A stretch of DNA of 64,000 nt from Ignavibacteriales bacterium (GTDB lineage Bacteria > Bacteroidota > Ignavibacteria > UBA10030). The stretch spans positions 124,001 through 188,000 of the forward strand of contig JAPLFQ010000010.1 of the NCBI GenBank assembly GCA_026390595.1, in the 5' to 3' direction. A program made the translations under genes and the position numbers. Positions within the stretch are counted from its first letter, which is position 1. Each line of letters opens with the position of its first letter. Positions 16,161-24,790 of this stretch are shown here, piece by piece. Below the pieces are notes generated by a model. That model saw only the letters and a program-made list of their open reading frames with translations. It did no database searches and was not told the origin of the DNA.

Positions 16161-17108
16161 TCAAGTCAACTCTTCTCCGCCGCGGAGGCGCGTCGTTGTC
16201 CCGCTCCACCACACTTCAAGCTTGTCCCCTGTCCAGAAGGTAAACCACGCAAGAAGGGCTCCCGCAACCAGGTCGACGACATAGTGATAGCGGAGGTATA
16301 CTGTGGCAAGGATGAGCAAAGTTCCGAACGCGAGCAACACCCAGCGCGTCTTCAGCGTATAGCGAAACCCGAGCGCGATGACGATCATCGTCAACTGCGT
16401 ATGTCCGCTCGGGAACACGTCCCGTTGCACGACGTCTATTGCATGATCATGAATCTGCGGAATGGATTCCCCGGCGTTGATGATTGCACGAAGCGTGTTC
16501 GTCAGGAGAATACCGGGGAGCTCGGTTTCCAGCAGGGCGAAATCATGGAGCGTGAAGCGCGGACCGACTCCCGGCAGCGAAAAGTATCCCAGGTACGACA
16601 GGTAGAAACCGTATACGATCATGAACGCCGCTTTGTCGAAGGCTTCGATCGCGTACCGGCGATAGATTTCCACGCCGAGAATGATGAAGAGAATATAGTA
16701 CGAGAAGTACGCTATCTGGAGTATTTCCGTCAGCACAGGATGAGCGAACTGACCGATCCATTGAGTCGGATGGACACCAAACACCCAATGGTCGATGGCG
16801 ATCAGGACCTGATCGTAATCAGTGGGGTGAATGGGATGCACCATCAGGTAGATCTCTTTGAAAACGAAGATGATGATGAGATAGCAGTACCATCGGTGCA
16901 GACCAACAAGCAGCCTCGTCTTTTTTTCCTTTGCCCCCCATGCGAGGAAGAAAATGAGTGCGATGACGGCGAGATTGATCGCTGCGAGTTCGCACCATTG
17001 AGGAACGCGTGAAAAGAAGACCAAGTTGAGACCGATCAGGAAGAGCAGGAAGACGATCGATACAAGGTCGGCCGGCGAGAGAAGCGAGAGGGACTTGCGA
17101 ACATTCAT
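16161..17108 (-). CDS. PAP2-superfamily membrane phosphatase
   Basis: A 315-residue membrane protein with about six hydrophobic segments. C-terminal PAP2 motifs are seen: FPSGHTQLTM (motif 2, PSGH) and YLRYHYVVDLVAG (motif 3, with SxxxH-D replaced by R-H-x-x-x-D). Motif 1 is not clear; the segment PGVGPRFTLHDF is where inositol-phosphorylceramide-synthase-like PAP2 proteins have related sequence. It may act on an undecaprenyl- or phospholipid-linked phosphate. It is downstream of rsmA on the same strand and next to the polysaccharide locus, so a lipid-carrier role is possible but unproven. A 9-bp hairpin overlaps the stop codon (16151-16172). Confidence 0.82.
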   Translation of the reverse strand: MNVRKSLSLLSPADLVSIVFLLFLIGLNLVFFSRVPQWCELAAINLAVIALIFFLAWGAKEKKTRLLVGLHRWYCYLIIIFVFKEIYLMVHPIHPTDYDQVLIAIDHWVFGVHPTQWIGQFAHPVLTEILQIAYFSYYILFIILGVEIYRRYAIEAFDKAAFMIVYGFYLSYLGYFSLPGVGPRFTLHDFALLETELPGILLTNTLRAIINAGESIPQIHDHAIDVVQRDVFPSGHTQLTMIVIALGFRYTLKTRWVLLAFGTLLILATVYLRYHYVVDLVAGALLAWFTFWTGDKLEVWWSGTTTRLRGGEELT

Positions 17109-17160
17109 TCAACACCCGGGAATTGTCAATGATGGTCCGGTCCGTACTGAACTGGCCGGC

Positions 17161-17994
17161 TCAACGTGGTCGTGTTGATCCAGCTCCGGGAAGGGAGAGG
17201 GTTTCTCTTCTGAGAAAGCCACGGAACGGGTGGAGAAGCCGGGTAAGCTCGAGAAATTCCTCAAGAGAAAGCTGTTCCGGTCTTCTTGTAAGATCAAACG
17301 AAACTGAGTCGAGCTGGGCATCGGGGAATCCCATATACCGGAGCCCGTTTCTGAGCGTCTTTCGCCGCTTCCCGAAGGTCGACCGAACGATGGAGGTCAG
17401 AAGTTCCCGATCGCATTCGTCAAGGTGTTTGCGAAAACTGAGGCGGACAATCGCTGAATCCACTCCCGGCCGCGGGTAGAAGGAATTCCGGGAAACTTTG
17501 AACAGAAGTTCCGGGTCGGTGTAATAGCGCACAGAGACGGCCAGGATGCCGTAGTCCTTCGTCCCGATCGGCGCCACGAACCGCCTGGCCACCTCGAGCT
17601 GCACCATCAGTGTCGCGTCTTCGACGACCGTGTGCTGGTCAAAGAGCCAGAAGAGAATCTCGCTCGTAATATTGTAAGGGATATTGCCGACAACGCGCAG
17701 TCGCTGCCCCTCCCGCCCAACGAACTGAGGGAGAGAAACAGTGCGGACATCGGCGTGCACAATGTCGACCGATGAGCCGAACGACTCCTTCAGAATTCCT
17801 ACCGCCCGCTCGTCGATCTCGATGGCGACAAGGCGGGAGCATCGATCATGGAGGTATTTGGTGAGCGCTCCCTGTCCGGGTCCAATTTCGACGACAACAT
17901 CGTCAGGACGTACGTTCAGGCTGTCGACAATGTTGCGCGCAACATTCTCATCACGAAGGAAATTCTGTCCGAGGGATTTTTTTGGTGGAAGCAT
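17161..17994 (-). CDS. rsmA: 16S rRNA (adenine1518-N6/adenine1519-N6) dimethyltransferase
   Basis: A 277-residue KsgA/RsmA enzyme that dimethylates two adjacent adenines in helix 45 of 16S rRNA during 30S maturation, using SAM. Motifs: KKSLGQNFLRDENVARNIV, motif I VVEIGPGQGALTKYL, motif II VAIEIDERAV, and the catalytic NIPY in VVGNIPYNITSEILFWL. The C-terminal helical domain has VDSAIVRLSF and FGKRRKTLRNGL. The ATG at 17994 (MLPPKKSLGQNF) matches the family start; the frame continues upstream to 18126, but that part has no family character. It is divergent from the GT2 gene. Confidence 0.96.
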   Translation of the reverse strand: MLPPKKSLGQNFLRDENVARNIVDSLNVRPDDVVVEIGPGQGALTKYLHDRCSRLVAIEIDERAVGILKESFGSSVDIVHADVRTVSLPQFVGREGQRLRVVGNIPYNITSEILFWLFDQHTVVEDATLMVQLEVARRFVAPIGTKDYGILAVSVRYYTDPELLFKVSRNSFYPRPGVDSAIVRLSFRKHLDECDRELLTSIVRSTFGKRRKTLRNGLRYMGFPDAQLDSVSFDLTRRPEQLSLEEFLELTRLLHPFRGFLRRETLSLPGAGSTRPR

Positions 17995-18057
17995 GTGCGC
18001 GAAGTCCGGGTCAATATACAGAACGAGGGGGCTATATTCAACGTGACCGTGACGCGA

Positions 18058-18087
18058 TTGCATTTCGGACGAAATTCCTTTACTTTG
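18058..18087 (+). promoter_or_regulatory. Candidate Bacteroidota-type promoter for the polysaccharide locus
   Basis: TTG (18058-18060), a 20-nt spacer, then TACTTTG (18081-18087), 24 nt before the GT2 ATG at 18112. This resembles the TTTG-N19-21-TAnnTTTG promoters of Bacteroidota. If real it would drive the first gene of the locus. It lies in the rsmA upstream region. Confidence 0.35.
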
Positions 18088-18111
18088 GCACACGTTTATT
18101 GATACTCTCTC

Positions 18112-19095
18112 ATGCCAAAACCTCAAAAAATTTCACCAAAGACCCCGGCGAAAACGGCCGCTGCGGCTCCGTTTCTTTCGATCGTCATTCCTCTTCTCGA
18201 TGAAGAAGAGTCTCTCGGCGAATTGTACGCGCAGATCCTCGCTGCCACCGATCCGCTGAAAAAGCCGATCGAGATGATTTTCGTGGACGACGGAAGCACC
18301 GACCAGTCGTTCTCGATCCTTGAGGAACTGCACAGGAAGGACGCGCGGGTCAAGGTTGTTCGTTTTCGAAGAAACTTCGGAAAGTCCGCCGCCTTGTCAG
18401 TGGGATTCCGGGAAGCACAGGGAAACTTCGTTGTCACCATGGATGCCGATCTTCAGGACGATCCGGCAGAAATCCCTTCGCTCCTCGAAATGCTCGAACA
18501 GGGATACGACCTTGTTTCTGGCTGGAAACAGAAACGGCACGACCCGCTTTCGAAGACCATTCCTTCCCGCCTCGCGAATTCAGTCACCGCGATGATGACG
18601 GGCATTCCCATTCACGACATGAATTGCGGGCTGAAGGCCTACCGCAGGGAAGTGGTCAAGGAAGTCATTGTATACGGTGAGCTGCACCGCTACATCCCGG
18701 CGCTGGCACACTGGGCCGGCTTCCGCGTCGGCGAAAAGGTTGTGACGCATCACCCACGCAAGTACGGCCGCACGAAGTTTGGCATCGGCAGGTTCTCACG
18801 CGGATTTCTTGACCTTCTCACCATTCTCTTCACGACAAGGTACATCCGGCGTCCGCTGCACCTCTTCGGCGTCTGGGGAATTCTTTGCTTTCTCTTCGGC
18901 ATCCTGATTGATGGATACCTCTCCGTCGAATGGTTCCTGGGCAGGACATCTCTCAGCAATCGCCCTCTGTTCCTTCTCGGGGTTCTCTTTATTATCATCG
19001 GCGTTCAATTCGTTTCGTTCGGATTGCTCGGAGAGATGATTAACCGCCAGCAACAGGATGAAACGACCTACTCCATCCGGGAAACCCTCAGGTAG
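18112..19095 (+). CDS. GT2 polyprenyl-phosphate glycosyltransferase (DPM1/GtrB-like)
   Basis: A 327-residue membrane-anchored family-2 glycosyltransferase that likely moves a sugar from a nucleotide to undecaprenyl phosphate. The GT-A core has LSIVIPLLDEEESLGELY, MIFVDDGSTDQS, RRNFGKSAALSVGF and the metal motif MDADLQDDP. Two C-terminal hydrophobic segments (LFGVWGILCFLFGILIDG and LFLLGVLFIIIGVQFVSFGLLGE) match the DPM/GtrB layout. It is the first gene of the locus; a second enzyme of this type is encoded at 45125-46099 near the far end. The sugar donor is unknown. Confidence 0.9.
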   Translation: MPKPQKISPKTPAKTAAAAPFLSIVIPLLDEEESLGELYAQILAATDPLKKPIEMIFVDDGSTDQSFSILEELHRKDARVKVVRFRRNFGKSAALSVGFREAQGNFVVTMDADLQDDPAEIPSLLEMLEQGYDLVSGWKQKRHDPLSKTIPSRLANSVTAMMTGIPIHDMNCGLKAYRREVVKEVIVYGELHRYIPALAHWAGFRVGEKVVTHHPRKYGRTKFGIGRFSRGFLDLLTILFTTRYIRRPLHLFGVWGILCFLFGILIDGYLSVEWFLGRTSLSNRPLFLLGVLFIIIGVQFVSFGLLGEMINRQQQDETTYSIRETLR

Positions 19096-19109
19096 ACCGA
19101 AGAACCGAC

Positions 19110-20198
19110 ATGATCCCACTCAAAACTGATTGCCGGTTCTTTCGAGGCGACGTCCCGTGCAGACCGCACAAGCGCTTCGGCGTGCACTGCGTCGATGAGT
19201 CCGGCGCATCGTGTCTGCATTACGAACACATCGACAAGAACATTCTCATCATCAAACTCGGCGCAATCGGTGATGTCATACGGACGACACCGCTGCTGCA
19301 CAAACTCAAAGCAGAATATCCCTCCGCGAGAATCTGGTGGCTGACGCTCACTCCGGAAATCCTGCCTTCTCTCGTTGACGAACCCCTCGGGTTTTCGCTG
19401 AAGAACATCGTCTCGCTTCGTTCGCTTCATTTCGACGTCCTGTACAATCTCGACAAAGACCGCGAGGCGTGTGCGTTGTGCGAGCAGATTTCAGCGACGA
19501 CGAAGAGAGGATTCCGCCTCAGGGACGGCATCATCGCACCCATCGATGCCGCAGCAGATGGAAAGTATCTGACCGGCATCTTCGACGACCTGAGCCAGGC
19601 CAATAAGAAGAGTTATCCCGAGGAGATTTTTGAGATTTGCGGATTCTCCTTTGCCGGCGAACGGTACATTCTCGACCGGCCGGCTTCGGCGACTACCACC
19701 TGGAAGATCAACAAGCGAAAACGTGTTGTGGGGCTGAATACCGGCTGCGGGGGCCGCTGGACATCACGGCTGTGGGATGACAAGAACTGGGTCGCGGTCG
19801 CGCGCGCGCTCAAGAAAAAGGGATACGAGGTTGTGCTCCTCGGAGGCGAACAGGAGCACTCGAAGAATCAGAAACTGGCCCGGGCTTCCAAGGCGAAGTA
19901 CTTCGGCCACTATCCCCTTCAACAGTTCATCGAGCTTGTCGACCGGTGCGATCTTGTCGTCACCGGCGTGACGATGGCGATGCACATCACCATCGGATTG
20001 GGAAAGAAGATCGTGTTGTTCAACAACATCTTTAACAAGCATGAGTTCGAGCTCTACGGACTTGGGTCCGTTCTTGAGCCGGACAAACCATGCCGCTGCT
20101 TCTACCAGCCGACATGCACGAACTCCCGGTATCGCTGCATGGAGCATCTCCCTGTAACCCGCGTCGTTGATGCGTGTGCGCGCCTTCTCCGATCGTAA
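19110..20198 (+). CDS. GT9 (heptosyltransferase-like) glycosyltransferase with cysteine-rich ends
   Basis: A 362-residue family-9 glycosyltransferase. The GT-B N-terminal domain begins at KNILIIKLGAIGDVIRTTPLLHKLKAEYP, the ADP-heptose:LPS transferase signature. The C-terminal domain has VVGLNTGCGGRW, VVLLGGEQE and CDLVVTGVTMAMHITIGLGKKIVLFN. Unusually, about 45 residues precede the core and carry four cysteines (C8, C17, C27, C35 with HK), and the C-terminus has another group (PCRCFYQPTCTNSRYRC). These could bind a metal or iron-sulfur cluster. It starts 14 nt after the GT2 gene and probably adds a core sugar to a surface glycolipid. Confidence 0.87.
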   Translation: MIPLKTDCRFFRGDVPCRPHKRFGVHCVDESGASCLHYEHIDKNILIIKLGAIGDVIRTTPLLHKLKAEYPSARIWWLTLTPEILPSLVDEPLGFSLKNIVSLRSLHFDVLYNLDKDREACALCEQISATTKRGFRLRDGIIAPIDAAADGKYLTGIFDDLSQANKKSYPEEIFEICGFSFAGERYILDRPASATTTWKINKRKRVVGLNTGCGGRWTSRLWDDKNWVAVARALKKKGYEVVLLGGEQEHSKNQKLARASKAKYFGHYPLQQFIELVDRCDLVVTGVTMAMHITIGLGKKIVLFNNIFNKHEFELYGLGSVLEPDKPCRCFYQPTCTNSRYRCMEHLPVTRVVDACARLLRS

Positions 20199-20228
20199 AG
20201 CAAACGTGTTGCCGACTGGAGCGGACCT

Positions 20229-21116
20229 GTGACGACCTGCCCTCTTTGCCATCAACCAGTCTCCCGGGATTTTCCGATTTACTACGAGTTCAACGCCGGG
20301 AGGTACCAGGCAAAGCAATGTTCAAGCTGTTCCTTTGTATTTCTCGATCCACGGCTCAGCGCCAACGATCTCCGGCTGCTCTACAGCGACGAGTATTTTC
20401 TGCACGACGGTGCAGATTTCGGGGCGCATTCTGCCTCAGATTACGAGACCGCAGCGATCAAAGGCTCGGTGAAGTTTCCTGAGATTCTTGGATGGATCAG
20501 CCGCTTCAAACCGTCGGGTGAATTCTTCGAAGTCGGCTGCGGAATGGGGTACTTCCTGGAGTACGCCCGCAAGCAGGGATATGCCGTCAGCGGCATTGAG
20601 TATGCAGAACTTGGAGCCCGTACGTGTCGCGAGAAATTCGGACTGGATGTGCGGCGCGGCTCGTTCGAGGAACTTGCGCCCGAGCCGGAGCAGTGCGACG
20701 TAATCTTTATGGGGGATGTGCTGGAGCATCTCACACAACCGCTGGAGATGCTCACGAAGGCGCATACGATGCTGAAAACGTCGGGTATCGTCGCTCTTGA
20801 GGTACCTTCAACGTTCAACAGCCTCGCCGGACGTTGTGCAGTCGCCGGGATGCGGCTGCTCAGGACAAGAAAGAAAATGAAGCTTCCCCCCTATCACGTG
20901 AATGAGTTCACTCCGAAGACGCTGCGTTCCATCATCGGGCGCGCGGGATTCCGGGAAGCGGTGATCATCCAGCGTATCAAACCCCCGTCGGCGATCACAC
21001 TCCGGGGAAACGCGTTTGAGAAAGCAGTCAAGAAGGTGCTGCACTATCCGAATTTCGGACTGACGAAGTCACTCGGGATTTTCGGCGACCGTCTTCTCGG
21101 CATCGGCATCAAGTAG
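20229..21116 (+). CDS. Zinc-ribbon class I SAM-dependent methyltransferase
   Basis: A 295-residue methyltransferase. The N-terminus has a zinc ribbon (C4-x2-C7 and CSSC near residue 34), as in many sugar C- or O-methyltransferases of polysaccharide loci. The Rossmann core shows motif I FFEVGCGMGYFLEYARKQG, a post-I acidic residue in VSGIEYAELGA and VIFMGDVLEHL. The C-terminal part is helical. The target is probably a nucleotide sugar or glycan. It lies between the GT9 and GT39-like genes, 5 nt before the latter. Confidence 0.85.
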   Translation: MTTCPLCHQPVSRDFPIYYEFNAGRYQAKQCSSCSFVFLDPRLSANDLRLLYSDEYFLHDGADFGAHSASDYETAAIKGSVKFPEILGWISRFKPSGEFFEVGCGMGYFLEYARKQGYAVSGIEYAELGARTCREKFGLDVRRGSFEELAPEPEQCDVIFMGDVLEHLTQPLEMLTKAHTMLKTSGIVALEVPSTFNSLAGRCAVAGMRLLRTRKKMKLPPYHVNEFTPKTLRSIIGRAGFREAVIIQRIKPPSAITLRGNAFEKAVKKVLHYPNFGLTKSLGIFGDRLLGIGIK

Positions 21117-21121
21117 ACACC

Positions 21122-22720
21122 ATGGCAAAACAGTCCAGACAACAGGTCATACCTCAGACGTCCCTCTTTCCCTGCTTCCCGGAGGCTCTGAACAGCCGTT
21201 ATGCCGGGCTGGGCATCGCTGCGTTGTATTTCGTCCTGATGCTGTTCATCAGTCTGAATTACCACATCGTCGGGGACTATAACGTTGAAACCGATTTCTA
21301 CTGGAGTTACGTCCCCCAGGCGAAACACATCCTCGAGGGGATGGTGCCGATCGAGGACTACCACGGACCGGCGTATCCGATGGTCCTCGCGTTTATTTCT
21401 CTGTTCACGCGAGATCTGTTCCATGCCGGCGTCGCGCTCTCGACACTTGCGGCGGCAGTTTCTCTCTTCCTGATCTTTGAGCTCCTGAAGAAACTTTTCC
21501 GATCCGACGTCGCGTTCCTCGGGACGCTTCTCGTCGCCGCGAACACGACCTTCGTCCGCTATTCCTACACCGCCGGAACGGATATGTTATTCGTAGCGTT
21601 CATGAGCGCCTCCACGTTTTTTCTGCTCCGTGACGAACAACTTCGCCGCACCAACGTTGTGCTCTCTGCATGCTTTGCAGCGATCGGATATCTCACGCGA
21701 TACAATGGACTGTCTGCCGCCGTCGGAATACCGCTCGCCGTTCTTGTGGCGAACCCTTTCCAGCAAAGCCTCAAAGACAGGATCAAAACTTCAGCCATCT
21801 TCCTCGGGGTCTTCCTCGCGGTGATTGCCCCCTGGGGAATTTACTGCCAGATTCAGAAGGGAAGCTTCTTCTACAACAGAAACTATCTGAACATCGCGTA
21901 CGAGATGTTCGCGAAGGGAAAGATCGGCTGGGATCAATATTGGTACGGTGAGGCACAGAAGTTCACATCGCTCACGCAGGTAATCTTCGCCGATCCGGTG
22001 CTCTTTACGACATCACTGGTGAAAAACCTGATCGACCACGCCGTCAGTGATTTCAACCTCCTCCTCGGCTGGCAGGTGGGCGTTTTTTCGCTCCTGGGCA
22101 TCGCTGCATTCGTCAAATATCGGCCGACGTCCCGTGTGGCAGGCTATTTCCTTATCAGCGCGGCCTTTTTCGGCGTCTTGCTTCTTGTGTTCTACGGTGA
22201 ACGTTTCTCCATGACACTCCTGCCTGTCTACGCAGTTCTCGCGTTGAAGGCGCTCAGCGTCCCTTCCATGGCGCAATTCCGTTTCTGGAAGACAATTCAT
22301 GCCGGCGGTCTCATTGCGATCATCCTTATTGTCTGGACGTGCTATGATTCCACGGAGTTCAACAGGGCGAATATCGACTCAGGCCCGAAGGAGGTCCTGA
22401 GCTTCGGCAGCTGGTCACGTCAGAATCTCGCCGATTCGGAGCGCGGCAAGATCGTCATCGCGCGCAAACCGCACATTGCGTACTACCTTGACATGAAGTT
22501 GGAGATGTTTCCCTATGTCGAGAACTACGATCAGCTTCTTGTCGAATTGCGCAGGGTGAAAGCCTCGTATCTGTACTTCAGCCTTATGGAAGCCGGCATG
22601 CGTCCGCAGTTCCGGGGACTTCTCGATCCACGCAACGCTCCGAAAGAGCTGCGCCCCCTCACCTATACGACCAACCCCCCGGCTGTTCTGTACAAGGTTG
22701 AGCTGGGAGAAACACCGTGA
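21122..22720 (+). CDS. GT39/ArnT-like membrane glycosyltransferase
   Basis: A 532-residue polytopic protein with about 10 to 11 hydrophobic segments. The first periplasmic loop has DYNVETDFYWSYVPQAKHILEGMVPIEDYHGPAYPM, with the acidic residues and D-Y-HGPAYP of the PMT/ArnT family (GT-C fold). Such enzymes use polyprenyl-phosphate sugars as donors on the outer face of the inner membrane. It thus matches the two DPM-like GT2 enzymes of the locus. The gene overlaps the following GT4 gene by 4 nt (GTGA). The acceptor is unknown. Confidence 0.85.
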   Translation: MAKQSRQQVIPQTSLFPCFPEALNSRYAGLGIAALYFVLMLFISLNYHIVGDYNVETDFYWSYVPQAKHILEGMVPIEDYHGPAYPMVLAFISLFTRDLFHAGVALSTLAAAVSLFLIFELLKKLFRSDVAFLGTLLVAANTTFVRYSYTAGTDMLFVAFMSASTFFLLRDEQLRRTNVVLSACFAAIGYLTRYNGLSAAVGIPLAVLVANPFQQSLKDRIKTSAIFLGVFLAVIAPWGIYCQIQKGSFFYNRNYLNIAYEMFAKGKIGWDQYWYGEAQKFTSLTQVIFADPVLFTTSLVKNLIDHAVSDFNLLLGWQVGVFSLLGIAAFVKYRPTSRVAGYFLISAAFFGVLLLVFYGERFSMTLLPVYAVLALKALSVPSMAQFRFWKTIHAGGLIAIILIVWTCYDSTEFNRANIDSGPKEVLSFGSWSRQNLADSERGKIVIARKPHIAYYLDMKLEMFPYVENYDQLLVELRRVKASYLYFSLMEAGMRPQFRGLLDPRNAPKELRPLTYTTNPPAVLYKVELGETP

Positions 22721-23841
22721 ATATCGTCATCGTCGGTACCGCATATCCCCTGCGCGGCGGCATAGCACATTTCAACGCGCTGCTCTACAAGCATCTCTCC
22801 AAACATCATCATGTGGAGATTGTCACCTTCTCGCGCCAATATCCTTCCCTCCTGTTTCCCGGGAAGACACAGGATGAAAAAGGAGGTCAGGAGGGCGCCG
22901 TCCCAAGCGAGCAGCTGATCGATTCGATCAATCCGATTACGTGGTTCACCGCGGCCAGCGCTATTGCCCGCAAGAAACCGGACCTGCTCATATTCAAATA
23001 CTGGATGCCGTTCTTTGGTCCATGTTTTGGCACCATCGCCCGACTCGTTCGCCGCAAGACGGGAGCCAAGATCCTGTTCGTCTGCGACAATATCATTCCT
23101 CATGAAAAGCGTCCGGGTGACATGGCGTTCACCCGCTACGCGTTCAAGACAGCCGACGCGTTCATTGTCCAATCAGCCTCCGTCGAAAAGGACCTCAATG
23201 CCTTCCTCCCGGGTTCACGGTACGAGCTCGTGGCTCATCCGGTGTACGAGATTTTCGGGACGAGCATGCCGAAATCGGAAGCGCGGGCGAAACTCGGGCT
23301 CACCGACGAACGGGTGATACTCTTCTTCGGGTACGTCCGCCGATATAAGGGACTGCATATCCTCCTGGATGCGATGCCGTCTATTCTGAAGTCGATGAAA
23401 GTGAAGCTCCTCGTTGTCGGCGAGTTCTATGATGATGAGCAGAAATACCGCCAACAAATTGCGGACAAGAATTTGCAGAGCGACGTGGTTGTCCGTTCGG
23501 ATTACGTGCCCAACGAAGAAGTCAGTCTGTACTTCTCCGCTGCGGATATCGTCGTGTTACCCTATATCTCTGCGACCCAGAGCGGGATTGTCCAGATAGC
23601 ATATCAGTTCGACAAACCGGTCATTGCCACTGATGTCGGCGGTCTTGCGGAGGTTGTGCTGAACGACCGGACCGGCTTCATCGTGAAACCGGAAACTCCG
23701 CAGGCGGTCGCTGACGCTGTCGTCCGGTTCTACAGTGAAAAGCGGGAAGAGGCATTCGTCAAGAACGTCCGGGAAGAGAAGAAGAAATACAGCTGGGAGA
23801 ATCTGGTTCAGGCGATTGAAAGATTGACTCGGGGTTCGTGA
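22717..23841 (+). CDS. GT4-family glycosyltransferase
   Basis: A 374-residue GT-B enzyme. It has the N-terminal glycine-rich segment VGTAYPLRGGIAHFNALLYKHL, the C-terminal domain start VILFFGYVRRYKGLHILLDAM, and a sugar-nucleotide binding region with YISATQSGIVQIAYQFDKPVIATDVGGLAEVV (a Q variant of the usual EXE motif). The GTG start overlaps the GT39 stop codon, a translational-coupling arrangement. It likely acts in the cytoplasm on a lipid-linked glycan. Confidence 0.9.
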   Translation: MNIVIVGTAYPLRGGIAHFNALLYKHLSKHHHVEIVTFSRQYPSLLFPGKTQDEKGGQEGAVPSEQLIDSINPITWFTAASAIARKKPDLLIFKYWMPFFGPCFGTIARLVRRKTGAKILFVCDNIIPHEKRPGDMAFTRYAFKTADAFIVQSASVEKDLNAFLPGSRYELVAHPVYEIFGTSMPKSEARAKLGLTDERVILFFGYVRRYKGLHILLDAMPSILKSMKVKLLVVGEFYDDEQKYRQQIADKNLQSDVVVRSDYVPNEEVSLYFSAADIVVLPYISATQSGIVQIAYQFDKPVIATDVGGLAEVVLNDRTGFIVKPETPQAVADAVVRFYSEKREEAFVKNVREEKKKYSWENLVQAIERLTRGS

Positions 23842-23987
23842 GTCGATGAGCAGATAACTGCCAATCGTATCTCGTTGTTTCGCTTCGACATTCAGACTTA
23901 ATTTGCCATAGGCGTTCCCTAGGCCACCTGGTCAAGGAACCATTGAAACGTCTTATCTCTGGAATCCTTTCCACTGAGGAGGAAGCC

Positions 23988-24431
23988 ATGGCATACCTGA
24001 GAGTCTGGATACAATTTGTTTGGTCGACGAAGAACCGCGAGCCATTGATCAACGGTTTAGAACTCCGGCAACAGCTCTTTCAACACATGGCCGGGAACGC
24101 GGCGAATAAAGGCATCTATCTCGATTGTGTGAACGGCGTATGCGATCATGTTCACGCACTTGTCTCTTTAGGTCCGGATCAGACAATCGCTAAGATTGCT
24201 CAGCTTTTGAAAGGTGAATCTTCTCACTGGTTCAATCAGCAACATCTCCTACGGGGAAAATTTGAATGGCAGGATGATTATTTTGCAGCGTCAGTCTCCG
24301 ACTCTGCCGTTGAGCGGGTGAGGTTGTACATAAAGAACCAAGAAGGACATCACCGGAAGAAATCTCTTTCGGAGGAATGGGGTGAGTTAATGAACCACCA
24401 TGGTTCCCTGAAAGCTCTGCCGTGGGACTGA
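23988..24431 (+). mobile_element. IS200/IS605-type Y1 transposase (REP-associated tyrosine transposase-like)
   Basis: A 147-residue single-strand transposase. The HUH motif is DHVHALVSLG (H54, H56) and the catalytic tyrosine is Y114 in VRLYIKNQEGHH, with FEWQDDYFAASVS between. Sequence order and length match Y1 transposases (Pfam Y1_Tnp). The ATG at 23988 has GAGGAGG 5 nt upstream. No tnpB companion is present, and six palindromes follow in the next 330 bp, the arrangement of RAYT genes with REP elements. It interrupts the polysaccharide locus. The ORF is intact, so it may still be active. Confidence 0.9.
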
Positions 24432-24790
24432 AGGGTTAAAACCCACCAAGTTTTGGGGCTTGCCCCCGAGCTAAAGCTCGGGGCAACTAGTAGAGCGAAC
24501 CACTCACACAACTGTCGTGGCATCTCTGTCCGACAGCGTACGCGGGCCAGTATCGAATGCAGATTGTCTTCACCTCCTATCAAGATAAATCATGGAGCCT
24601 AGCTTGGTATGAATCAGTGGTTGTACTTGCCCCGACATCCTGTCGTAAGGCCTCCAAGCGCCGTGCTAATTCTCAATCTGTTGTTGTAATTGCCCCGACC
24701 TTCAGGTCGGGGACCAGAAGGAACAACTCAAGGGGGTTTCAACCCCCGGCATCGAATGTCATGCTTCAAACAACATAGGCCTAAACGCGC
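24432..24790. repeat. Cluster of REP-like palindromes downstream of the transposase
   Basis: Six inverted repeats in 320 bp: GGGTT/AACCC (24433-24444); TTGCCCCCGAGC/GCTCGGGGCAA (24460-24486); CTGTCG/CGACAG (24512-24536); CCCCGACA-TCC-TGTCG (about 24630-24645); CCCCGACC-TTCA-GGTCGGGG (24693-24712); GGGGGTT-TC-AACCCCC (24732-24747). Several share the head TTGCCCCGA, which also occurs at 12051. No coding capacity; the next gene starts at 24791. Confidence 0.75.

Noticed and set aside
18001-18126. N-terminal extension of rsmA to 18126
   Set aside because: The extra residues have no family similarity and overlap the likely promoter of the divergent GT2 gene; the ATG at 17994 matches the RsmA N-terminus.
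24432-24790. Possible tnpB or second IS gene after the Y1 transposase
   Set aside because: No open frame of suitable length or zinc-ribbon motif; the region is made of palindromes.
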